Origin: Euperipatoides rowelli
Taxonomy: Eukaryota; Onychophora; Udeonychophora; Euonychophora; Peripatopsidae
Direction: 5' to 3' (one strand)
DNA length: 28,627 bases
NCBI GenBank assembly: GCA_003024985.2
Contig: PXIH01S0000032.1
The notes under the pieces are model-generated. The model was given only the letters and a program-made list of their open reading frames with translations, searched no databases and was not told where the DNA came from. Shown here one piece after another: positions 1 through 11,700 of this stretch. Made by a program: the position numbers and the translations under genes. Numbering within the stretch: the stretch's first letter is position 1; each line of letters opens with the position of its first letter.

Positions 1-2534
1 AAAATTTTGAACTTAGGAATAGTTTTATTACTTTTCATTGTTTCGTTATTGCGAAAACACAATGTCCCTAATTATGACATTTCTTCAATTGTTTGACTCA
101 CAACATTGCGGACATCTAATTTTCCTATAGCTTGAACATTTAAATTTTCGTTACAAACTGGCCTTTAAGATATAAAGAATGTTTAGGTTTATTATATTTC
201 AGACAGAATATTAAATTGTGTGGCATATTTGTAGAGTAAATTCAATCTCCTAACTTCATATTTGGACTGAAGGACTGTGCAATCTTCACATAATTTATTT
301 AAAAATGTAATGCAATTTAAATTAATTTTGAACATTTGAATTGTGTCCCCTCTATTCTTCTTGATCGTAGAGCAGGTTAAATATTTTAATAATTTTTAAT
401 CCATTCGGAAGAAAATCAAATGATTGATTTGGGGTATCTTATGCAACAGTCTATATTTTATTTTTTTATTAGGTGCATTTCTTAAATAAAGGTCAAATGT
501 AACATATTTTTTAATTTTTTTTTATTATTATTGATTTTCAAACATTTTTTACTAAAAAAAATATCCACTAGAAAAAAAAAGTTATTTACAATTCAATTTT
601 TAAAATAATTGACTTTAGCTGCTCCCCCTTAAAACAACATTGTCCACTTTACACACTAGGGGAGATATTTTGTGATTTCATAGACTAGAAATAAATACAG
701 CTTGCTATACTTAACTATAGAATATTTGCTATCTTTGTCAGCTCAAAGCTGGAAATTTTATGGACTAATTGTTTAATTACTTGTAAAAATTCCTAATGAA
801 ATTCATTCTTTGTGCTATTACGGTCCAATTTTTTTTTTTTTTAATTAAAATGACCTTTAATACAAGTTGAAAATACCTCTATTCACATGTTAAATCATTA
901 CAAAGAAAACAGCTGTAGAGAGAATTTCGTCATCAAATTAATCTCAGAGCCCCCAAAAATGTGAAAGTTTCAATTTCTAATCTCAGACAGGATAGCAATA
1001 GTTTTAATTTTATCTTTAAATAACTTTTTTTTAATACATTTTACATTTTCCAGTGGAATTTTCTTTAGTAATTATCTTTGAAAATGAATAATAAAAAAAA
1101 AATTTAAAATCTGTTACATTTGACCTTTAAAGTTTTACTTAGGGGGAGCAAAAAAATTATTTTTAGGTGGATGGGCAAGTCTAGGGAGATGGAGTATCTA
1201 ACTACTATAGCTTGTATGCTATAAACAGGTATGTAAAGCTTACTATACATTGTGTCTAAGGTAAAGAGATCATTTTATAGAAAGGTGCTGGCTCTACTGC
1301 ATTTTTATTTCAATAAAATTAGTTTCCATCACCCCCTTTTTTTGGGGGAGGGGGAGGAAGGCAGGAATGAGATATCTACTATATAGAGAGTACTTTTCAT
1401 TCTATAATTAGGTTTACTGTATATAAAGTTATACAGTTTATATATAGAGTATATAGAAAGATGCAGGAAATATTGCAATTCTTTAAGAAGAGGCAGAGAG
1501 ACAAAACATTTAAAAAAAAAAATCATTTTATCTTATATTGAAATAAAATTTACATTTTTTATTAAAGTGTCAGTTATTTTGTTCTCCCTGTTTTGTTATT
1601 TTAAGAAATTTAGTAACATTTTAAGCATATTAATCTTGGTGGAAAAATAATTGGGAAAATGGATAATAAGTGTTCCTAAAACTAATTTATTACATTACAG
1701 TTTCAAATTCTTGAAGTTGCACAAATTATGAACATTTTGACAGAGTGAAATTATAAAATATATTAAACATTTATTAAAACACAAAACTGAAACTAAAACA
1801 AATGCTATAAAAATACTTCAGCAATTATAGAATTTAAAAATTGTGTACAGATCACATGTATCTCCTTATGCCCCCCCCCCCTCTATCTTTGTATACTGTA
1901 CATGTATATACTGTTTATGTAGTGTTTAAAGTACAACTAAAATCATAATCTCTGGTTATAAAAATAGGAATAGGCCTAACTCAGAATTTAATTTTATTTG
2001 TGTTTGCACTTATTTTAATTAACTATTATGATTATGTTGAAAATTGATTTTTTCTTTAAAATAATGTGCATCATTTTACTAAGTGCTTGGATTTTTTTAG
2101 TATTTGTTTAATAGCCACAAAGTTATTAATAACCTAGTCCTATTATATATAAAAGGCAATAAAATACATTGTAAATAATCTAATCCAACAAGTACAACAT
2201 AAACACATCAGACAAAACATAAATTAAGAACACATTTACAGTATCAATTGAAATTATGACTGATAACTTAAAACAATCCTAATTCTAACAGTTATCCTTA
2301 ATATTCTCACAAATTATGCTTTTGTACTAGATTGAGCATATTGTGACAATTTGTGTTTATTGAAATCGCTATCCTACAAAATAAATTTTCTTGTGAATAA
2401 AACATTTACTGTACTACTACAGAATAGTTTTACACAAATCAAATTATAATTCCTACCATCCTTGATTATCAAGATCAATAATGTTAAAAATAATATTTGT
2501 AATCATTACTTCCTTTATTTTTTTTTATTTGTAG
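1..2534. other. Noncoding sequence upstream of first visible DRC2 exon
   Basis: I see no exon-like reading frame here on either strand. The next exon begins in phase 0 without a start codon, so this is most likely intron of DRC2 with the first exon(s) beyond the left edge. It is strongly AT-rich, with poly-A/T runs, a C-run near 1870 and a long imperfect inverted repeat (488-1131, listed separately). An unrecognised very short exon cannot be excluded. Confidence 0.6.
488..1131. repeat. Long imperfect inverted repeat (foldback structure)
   Basis: The left arm (about 488-590) reads AAGGTCAAATGTAACAT outermost and CTAGAAAAAAAAAGTTATTTAC innermost. Its reverse complement matches about 1018-1131, which runs from AAATAACTTTTTTTT through CCAGTGGAATTTT to GTTACATTTGACCTTTA. 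The arms share most positions over about 100 bp with one small insertion in the right arm, and enclose about 430 bp. No clear target duplication was found. It could be a foldback/MITE relic or an inverted duplication; low base complexity inflates similarity, but the GTTACATTTGACCTTTA end is not simple sequence. Confidence 0.6.
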
Positions 2535-2787
2535 AATAAAACTGAAAAAGAAGAAAAAACTTCAAATTTAAATCGATGCATACTGCTCAACAAATGGCGA
2601 GAGATCATACGAGAGGTCAAATCTGAAGATTTGAAAAAAGAGGTTCTTATTCTGCAGAATTCTTTTGAGAGAACGGTTGATCATCTGAATATGTTGATCT
2701 CAAATACCTACAAGGAAATTGAGGATGCAGAGGAACAACAAGCTTTAGCTTTCCGAAGTCATTTAAAAAATGAAGATTATCTTATAA
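2535..2787 (+). CDS. DRC2: DRC2 exon A (first visible exon)
   Basis: This exon opens after a T-rich tract ending TTTGTAG and ends before GTAAGA; it begins in phase 0 and leaves one base (A) of a split Ser codon. Its 84 codons begin NKTEKEEKTSNLNRC and include NKWREIIREVK and EDAEEQQALAFRSHLKNED, matching the N-terminal third of DRC2. The internal TTG or ATG codons are not starts, because homology to the family begins upstream of them at NLN. The true first exon, expected to hold a short Lys/Glu-rich N-terminus, is not seen in the window. Confidence 0.93.
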
Positions 2788-5700
2788 GTAAGAAATTTGT
2801 TCTAATTTATATTATGTAAGACCTACAAAAATAAACATGTCTCATTTTCAAAATTGATATTTTTAAAGGGAATAGCTGATATTTTGGTCATGGAGATAAG
2901 GGCTGTAGCCAGAAAAGGAAATCAATCTTCTTCTGCAAGTTTAAAATTTCTCTATGACTTAATAATAAAATATAATGCCCTTTCATAAAGTTATCACACA
3001 TGCCCGATGTGCATGTATCATAATCCAGAGAAAGGACATTTACTTTAGAAATTTTTTTTATAAAATCCTTTACTCAAATAATAAAAAAAGGAGAGTTTTT
3101 GTATATGAACGATTGGTAATAAAAGTTCTTAAACAACTACAAATGCAGCTTTTTGATTACCAACATATAGTCTTCCACTCCATTTCATGGGTTCATCAAA
3201 CCTCAATACCAATTTACAGTATTTCTCATTGCTTTTTAAATAACTGCAATATGAATGCTGTCATTTGAAAGCATGCTGGTTAGTTTATGTTTCTATCAAC
3301 TTACAAGAATAATTTTTTTTAAGTCCTTAAGCGTATACGTCATTTATTCATAACTAGACCAATTTTAAAGATATTAAATTGAAATTTTGACAAATTGTGT
3401 TTTTATACTTATTTTCTGAACTTTTATTTTTTTATTGTAATTATACTTGCAACTGTTGGGCTATTTCTGAACTTTTCTATATGTCCAATTTAATCATATA
3501 CTTTATTGTGGAATTCTTGGATTTATATTTAAAGTTTGATTGACATTTTCTATAAAAATTGCAATAACAAATTGGCTAAATTTAATCCTTTAATTGGAAC
3601 CCCTCTGTGTATACAAGTTTTGGACTCTTATGTTCTGATATTATTAAAAAAATTTCTGACAGTACCGTATTCTGCTCTATTGTGGTCAAGGGTTTTTCCC
3701 TTCACCGTGTGCCAAACTTCCTCCTCCTAACGGAATTGCCTGCCATAACTTTAACTGAACTGTAAATTTAATTTAGTCTGGATTTTTGATTGTTAATTTG
3801 TTTGGATGATTGATTATTGGTTGTCACTTGTGATATTTTGTCTGCTGACCAGTTTTGGACTGTTATATTTGTCTGAGATCAAATTCTATGCTAATTCAAC
3901 TAATTTCAAAATATTGTTTTGGTTTTACAATAAAGACCACTCCAATATTTGTTGATGCTCATGTCAACATCACTTTAATCCTATCTTGCAGTCATCACTT
4001 TTAACTTGTCATCGATTTAAAATTTTTTATTCAAGTCCATATTGGCTATGGACCAAAGAGAAATGGATGAATTGGCCCACCAAGTGCCACAAATTATACT
4101 CGTGCCTCAAGAGTTAAAAACTGTCAGAAGAGACTCGCATCTAGGCCAGCCTATTGTAATTATAATTGATGAACCAGAAGTAGAAACCACCAAGTCTCAA
4201 CCGAGTCAAGATGCCTAAATTCTCCAATTAATACCTCTATATTGACCACACTAACTGTCTTCATTTCTAACTTCAATAATATATTAACCTGTTAGTTTTA
4301 ATAATGAATTTTTAGAACATTTTTGTGTACACATACTTACCCCTTCTACGAACATGCCAGCTAAATTACAAGTCTTTTAATTTCTTCAATCAAGTCAGAA
4401 TTTTCTCCGCTAACAACCCTACTAAAATTATGGCTCTCGACCTACTGTAAAACCCTAATATGGATCCCATCTTTAACAACCTATATCAAGAACATTATTT
4501 TTTTTTTACATATAAGTTTTAATCTTATATTATTTTCTTTAAATTGTTAAGTTCAGAAAGAAAGTATAATTTTTGATTCTAATGATTTTTTAATTATGTT
4601 ATCTTGAATAGAGTTAATAATTGAGTTAGTCAGTTGCTTGATTTTGTTTATAAAATCTATAATTTCATTATTATTAAGTCTTAGCTATTTAGCACCTAAA
4701 TGATATTTTAAATTAAATACTAAATAATTGTCATGGATGTACTACATCGCTAAAAGTAGTGACAATTTAATTATTTTCAACCACTTTTATCAAGTCAGTT
4801 TTGTTAAAAGGTACACGTTCAAAGTTTAATTCAGATAAATATTCAAACAATAAGTCAAACTAACTTTCATTTTATTGATACTTTTAAATAAATGTCATTA
4901 TCAAACATGAGTTTAAACTTTACTTTTTTTTTGTTTCATTTTTTTATTTTTATTGAATTCATCCATAAAATACTGTCATCATTAACTTTCATTTGTTTGC
5001 TTTAATGTTATTGTTCTCACTGTTAACCCCTTATCCAATTGGCGAGTGCAAAATAGTGGGCTGAACAATATTCTGATATAGAGTTTTGTCAGTAGCCTGC
5101 ATAAGCTCGGTTTACTATAATTGTTATATGTTTTTTTTTTGCAGTTATGTTATTTGGGTAAGTTGTTTGACTTAGCATTTAAACTGAGTTAAGCTTCTCA
5201 TTTCATCTTAAGAATAGTACAGGGTTATCAGATGTGCAAACTTAGTGAATGGTACTCGCTCAATAGAAGATCCCCAACTTTTTAAGGTGTTAAGTCACAC
5301 AGCAGGGGGGTATCTAGCTTTTTTTAAGGCGTGAATGCTCTTGGCAATAGATATCCAGCTTCAAAGGTGGGGTCACGATATTAGTTTGTATCTTCGGATA
5401 ACATATTTTGAAATCTTAAAATATTTATTGGTGTATTAATTTTGTGCTTATTTAAATTTAAAAGGGCAACAGTGAGGCTATTTTGAACAGAATAATCCTT
5501 TCTATAGTTTATAGGCATAAATTTATGCTGCAGTAATATATCAGAGGGTTCAGATATGCACCTTGGACTGGCTCCCAACAGTCCAACCGGCACATAATTA
5601 AAATAATAAATAAATGATAGATAACTCATTGGAATGGTGGAAACTATTCCAAGTGAGGGTGTCAATCAAGTCATGCGTGCAACATTGATTTGCATGTGTA

Positions 5701-8700
5701 AAGGAAGTAGATTGTTTCTCCCATTATTTATAATCTCATAGTTGATCAGTCTATGAATATAACATTTACTATCAAATAGTAAATGTTGCATTAAGAAAAT
5801 AAACAATGTGTGAATGAAAATCAATTAACCCTTTCCTTGAAGAATTGATACGATAAATTACAAATTATGAAAACAATAATTCACTATAATACATACAGTG
5901 TATGTATATTCTATTTCTAGGTCAGCAACATCGGACTTTAAAAATCCTTCAAGATCAATATGATTCTGATTTAGCATTAATGAAGGAAGAGTTTGAAAAG
6001 GAAAGAGAGATGATTGTCCAAAAACATGACAAAGAAATCAAAGATCTCCAAGACATCATCTACGCCATGGATTATGATATGGCAGAGAAAGAAGCAGACG
6101 CCCGATCCGATTTCTTATTAATTATGGATGATTTAAAGAATAAGGTAAAACATTGTGACTGTAAAATCAGGGTTACGATATTCTAAGGATGCAAAATTAG
6201 GATATCATTTATAAGGACAGGGATCTACAGGAACCACTACCAGTGGGTTCTAGGAAATGAATGTCACTCAGGGGAAGGGTAGAGGCAGGGGTGAAATTAG
6301 ATTAAAAGTTTTACAGGTAGTAATCATGCACTTGTTTGAGGGATATCCACTTATCCACTCTCCACATTCCCTGTGGGGTCAAGGGGAAGATTGCTGATGG
6401 GGTAGGGAGTTAGAAGATCAAGCCCTCAATTAAAATTTAAAAAGCAAACTAGGATGTTTTTGTTATTATTACTTTTAAAAATAAATTGCAATAGCTAATT
6501 ATCATAAATGATTTTATATTGACTAGAAAAAAATTGTTAAATCTTACTTTGTTTTAATTGCTAAAAGTAGAAAGCTAGGTGTTATATACTGTACATTCTT
6601 TAGTTTTCTACTATATTAGCTATAATATAGGTGAATTATTTACATCTAACTAAATGAGATTAATTATGTTATATAGTTAACATAAACATAATAATAATAA
6701 TGTCTTTATTTATTTACTCAAAATTAATTATTTCTATCGAATTAATGAAAAACCCAGACAATTCTAATATTTGTAAAAATCTTCCAGGATGTTTTTTTCC
6801 CCTGAAAAGTAGACATGTCCAAAAAAAATGGATGTCCAGTAGCCTAAGCAAAATAATATTTTATTTGTTACACTATGATTAAACTTGGTGGAGTTTACTT
6901 TGTATTTAAATAAAATTAGCTATATAATAGCAATCCTGACTTAATTTCTTTAAATTACAGAGTGCAATGTTGAAGCCAGTTCCTATATCGTTATACAGTA
7001 TGCTATTCGTAAAATTTATATTCAATTTTTCCGATCCAAACAATAAACATCTACATTTACAGTAAATGACAATTAATTTTACTCATGGTTTATTTCCATA
7101 TACGGTATGATCGTCACAATATACATAAGATTCACATTTCACAAATAATTCAATTCCACTGCCACCATTAAACACACAGTGTGCCAACTACAACTAACTA
7201 CAGAACTAAAGCTAGTTGCATGTGTCAATAGAATAGATAATGATAAAAGTTATGGCTAGTGCTATACTGAGTTTAGTATATTATTCACCTTATTTACAAT
7301 AGCACACATAATCATTATTATGTTAGAAGATAAAGTATTTACAAATTAATATTTACTGTTATTACATTTTACTACATAAACAGAAAATTTAAATCATAGT
7401 TCTATTTACAACAGTTAAAGTGGTCTCCATGTACCTTGTATTTCAACAATACTCACTCATCATCCAGAATGAAGTCTAGTGCTGATTACTAAACATAGAT
7501 GGAGAGGGTATTTTTCTTTGCTATAGAAAACAATTGGGAACATTTCATATTTTCCCATACACAAATAATACTGTACATCTAATCCCAAAAATTAAATAGG
7601 AGCCCTGCATCTTTGGGATCATATACTTTTCTAGTGTTAATAATTTTTTGTTTAAAAAAAGAAATGTCTTCTTATAATCAAGATTTTTCTTTCTTTTACC
7701 TATTTGACCGTGTAGAAAACAGTAGCAAAATAAATAACTTCCGTTTCATTTTCCAGGATGTTGAAGACCACCAAACATTACGAGTTATGTTAGAAGGTCA
7801 AGTAGAGATCTTGTGGAATCAATTACAGTTGATGTTAAGACGATATAATGAAAGCACAGAGACTAGAAACAAGGTTCTAGATGACTTAAAACTGAGAGAT
7901 ACAAAAAGCATCACACAGATAGATTCACATATGAAAAAACTTCACACTTTGCAGGTAAGAATATTTACATTTTAAATAGGTTAATTTATTTTTTACAATT
8001 CATAACTTCTTGGTTATAAATCAGAACAGATATTTTAAATGAACACTTTTGTAACCATATTAGAACCATGGGTATGAAATAGACTGTGATGACTATAATA
8101 ACATATGAAACTTATAGTTTTAAACATATTATTAGAAATTCAATGTTTTCTAGCTAAATGCCTCCAACATTGTCTAAGTTTCCGCTCCATACAATGTTAT
8201 ACTTCATAGTATTTTATCAGTCTTTTCCTTAAATTCATGTCTATTTTATTAATAAACAGGTTTATCCTATTATAAAATGCATATTTTCCTTTTATTATCC
8301 TTTCTCTAATTTTTATATTATTTCTTCCATCTATTTGAATTATGCTTCCCAAATATTTATACTGGTTAACCTACTCTAACTTTTCTCCACTCAACCATAC
8401 AATATATTTTCCTCTCATCTTAGCAACTCTCATCACTTAGTCTTTTTAGTGTTAATTTACATTCCGAATCTTTCACAAGCATTTTCCAATCTCTCATCAG
8501 TTGTTGTAGACCTTTTTCACTGTTCGCCAAAATTATTAGTATCTATAGTATTCTGTATATTCGTTTAGATTTATTCATGAATTATAAGTAGTTTCTATAT
8601 ATTTTTTCTTTTTTTTTATCATCATCAAATCAGGAATCCATCACTTTTCTGAAAAATAAGCTATGGATGATTACACAGGAAAATGAAAAGACCAATAAAC

Positions 8701-11700
8701 TGCTTAGAGAGGTAATATTTTTTATTGATTTAAAAAAATAAAAATTAAAAAAATATTCTGCCTGAAAAGTCTGAATGGTAACTTATTTTACCTATCATTT
8801 TTATTCCTCCCTTCCCCCCATTCTAGGAGCGAGATACTTTAATGTATTTTCTTAGAGACATGAAAAATGAAATGAAGAACAGGCATAGAATGAGCCAAGC
8901 CCGTTTAGTAGAGCTCTCTGTCAATAGTGATAGAGGAAATAAATCCTTGTCTCAAAAAATTAAACTGGTAAGAAAATCTCATAATTTCCTCCTCTGTTTA
9001 TTTTATCAATAGGTTTACTAAGTAATCTAGTTATAAGCTTTCATTTCAAGATAATTTATGTATATTGTGATATAAATACTGCATTATTTTTATAGAAATT
9101 ACTAGCTGAATTGGACCCAGCAATGCAGGGGTTTTCTTTTAGAATACTAATTTTTAGCCTTTTATGAATATCACCCCTTCTTTAGAATTACATATTCAAA
9201 TTGGTTTCATGTCTCACTTTTAAGGTGTAATCTGAACATTCTGATCTTCATTGCACAAAGGGTATTTTTGTGAGTACCGCCCACTTCTCCCCCTATTGAA
9301 ATTTTGTTTAAAATTTTTATTTTATGAATATTGTTTTACATTCCTTGTTTAAAAAAATCAGCGCTAAAGCTGAATTGGAACTCACATCAGTTTTAGCATT
9401 ATTTTAATTTGATTTATTGTATTTTAGTTATTTAACTAGAAAATTCCTCTAGTAATTTCGACTTGTAATTTGACACTAAAACTTGGATGACAATCAGAAA
9501 CAGTCAAATTTTGAATCACCTTTCATAGATTTTTGGATGAGTTATGGCTGCCATAGACACACATTTTGGTTCTATTATTATTATTATTACAGATTTAAAC
9601 TAGCTAAAAGCCCATTCCATGAAGATATAGAATTGATGTACCATATATGACAGGGGTGTCAACTAATTTTTACACAAGATTTACTTAGCCAGTAAAAATC
9701 CATCCACGATCTACTCTTTCAAAAATTCTACGAGTGGGGGGAGAGGAAGAGGTGAACAAACATTTTGTAGAGGTCATTTCATGGTTGATTCCACTAGTGT
9801 GTGTGGGGGGGGGGGAGGAATTATAAAATAAAAGTAGTTTGAAATTATAATTATAAATTATGGACAAATATTGTAATTTTGATTATTGATTTGAATTTCA
9901 TTGTTTTTATACTTGGCTGTTATTTTTGTAAATAAAATAGTTATACTGTATATTTAAAAAAATTGATATTATGTCTATTATATGTTTGTCATTGTAGACA
10001 GAAAAAAACAAAATAAATGATATTTACTTTTTTTTTTTTTTTTAAAGGAACAATTTGGATTAAAAACAAACTCAAATGTAATATGAGATTTATTTTAATA
10101 ATTATCATTATAGGAATTATTTTGGCCAAAAAATGATTAATTTATAACATAAAACATTTTAATTTAACACTTTTTAGCTGCAAATTTCACAAGAAAACAT
10201 TTGTGTAGCACACTTTTAATTTTAAATGCTTGTATCATTTTTCCCCCTCGTGCATTTAAAGTTAATAATGTGATATCACCACTATATGAAATTATTTCTA
10301 TTATTAAAAGCAGAAAAGCAGATAGTTGTATAAATCTGTATTATACAACTATCTAATTATTAAACAGTAATTTTGTTGTATAAAAACAAAGATATTTAAC
10401 TTTATTATTAATTATTATTGCAATTATTGATTTTTCAATGTTTTTTTTTTAAATTGGGACTTCAAAGAAAATATACCATATATTACTGGAAGTTACCAAA
10501 AAAACAATGTGGTTAACTGGTAGATCGCGATCAACGTTATTGACATGGCCAAAATATGAAATACCTCTATTCTCTTTCACTTCACCCCCATTTGCCACAC
10601 ACATACATTTTAGTCTATTTACAATTACAAATTTGTAAATAAAAAAACTAATATTAACTGAATGGAAAGAAGCTTTTAAAAAGTTCCACAAGGCGCTAAT
10701 GACCGCCTTACACAGATTCAACACATTATTACCTGTTATTAGATGTCAAGTGAATTTAGCAAGTCAATCTATATTATAAATTTAAAAACTAATAGGTTAT
10801 AAAACTGGAAAAAAAATTATAGAATATGATTAGAAAAAAACTTGATTAATTACTCCACAATTTTGGATATACTGTAAGGCTATATAATGTTACTTTTATT
10901 CTATAAAGATCTAACTTATTTTAGAGGTTTAGGTTATATTTTCATGGATCATAGGTTCTTAAAAAAATTGGGCCTATAAAATGTGATCCGAGAGGGATGG
11001 AATGAGAAAAGATAACTGTCATTATAGTAACTCTGGGCCCAGAACTAGATAAGCTATGAATTCAAATTTAGGCTACTTTATTTCAGATTAAAATTTATTT
11101 TGCAATTGAAAGTAGAAAAATAACACTACCAACTCTTAGAGGATTTTACAAAGTTTACATTTGAATGAACATTGTCTGTGTTGCATCAGGTGATTCTCTC
11201 ATATTATGGTCACAAAAAAATATGATTCACCCTATCCCCCCCCCTTTTTTTTACAGCCTGGATTTAAATCCAAGATCAAAGGTTAACACATAAAAAAAGA
11301 AGTGTAATAGAGATACTGTATGTATTCTATTCAAATACAGTGTGATTATTTGATTTTGAATCTAAGTGCCAACATGTGGAGATTTTTGGTGCTACTGTTT
11401 TAAAATATTTTTTAATATTGAAAGAATAACTTTTTTTATGTGGAATTTGTTTTTAGAATATACAGTAGTATATGACTTTAAAAATCATAAACAAATGATA
11501 ATAATAAAAAAATTAAAAATAAACAAATTGCATTGCATTTAACCCTTTTATATTTCTGAAGCTATTTATTTTTAAAAAATAAATAGTTACCTAAAAATAG
11601 AATCTTTACTCTCCCGAAAAATCTATTCCTGTTCCAGATGGAGATAACTTATTTTTTTGTGGATTATGTGAGCGCTTATTAGGCTTTCATAAAACCAAAA

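Larger units (their letters stand above)
2788..5920 (+). other. DRC2 intron (3133 nt) with a less AT-rich island
   Basis: This intron separates exons A and B. Most is AT-rich and featureless. About 3590-4500 is visibly less AT-rich and carries a small ORF listed separately. An antisense 94-codon open frame at 5381-5665 lies in another less AT-rich patch (5030-5690); I recognise no family in it and take it as chance or a decayed repeat. A perfect hairpin sits at 5761-5787. Confidence 0.6.

Noticed and set aside
5381-5665. 94-codon minus-strand frame in the first visible intron
   Set aside because: No recognised family, no exon-like borders and no supporting composition beyond a mild rise in GC; probably a decayed repeat or chance.
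6961-7050. Possible extra DRC2 exon after TTTAAATTACAG
   Set aside because: Exons B and C already join without a gap at the conserved DLKNK region, and the segment has no family similarity.
11530-11560. TTAACCCTTTTATA considered as a second piggyBac-like end
   Set aside because: No matching GGGTTAA end was found within a plausible distance.
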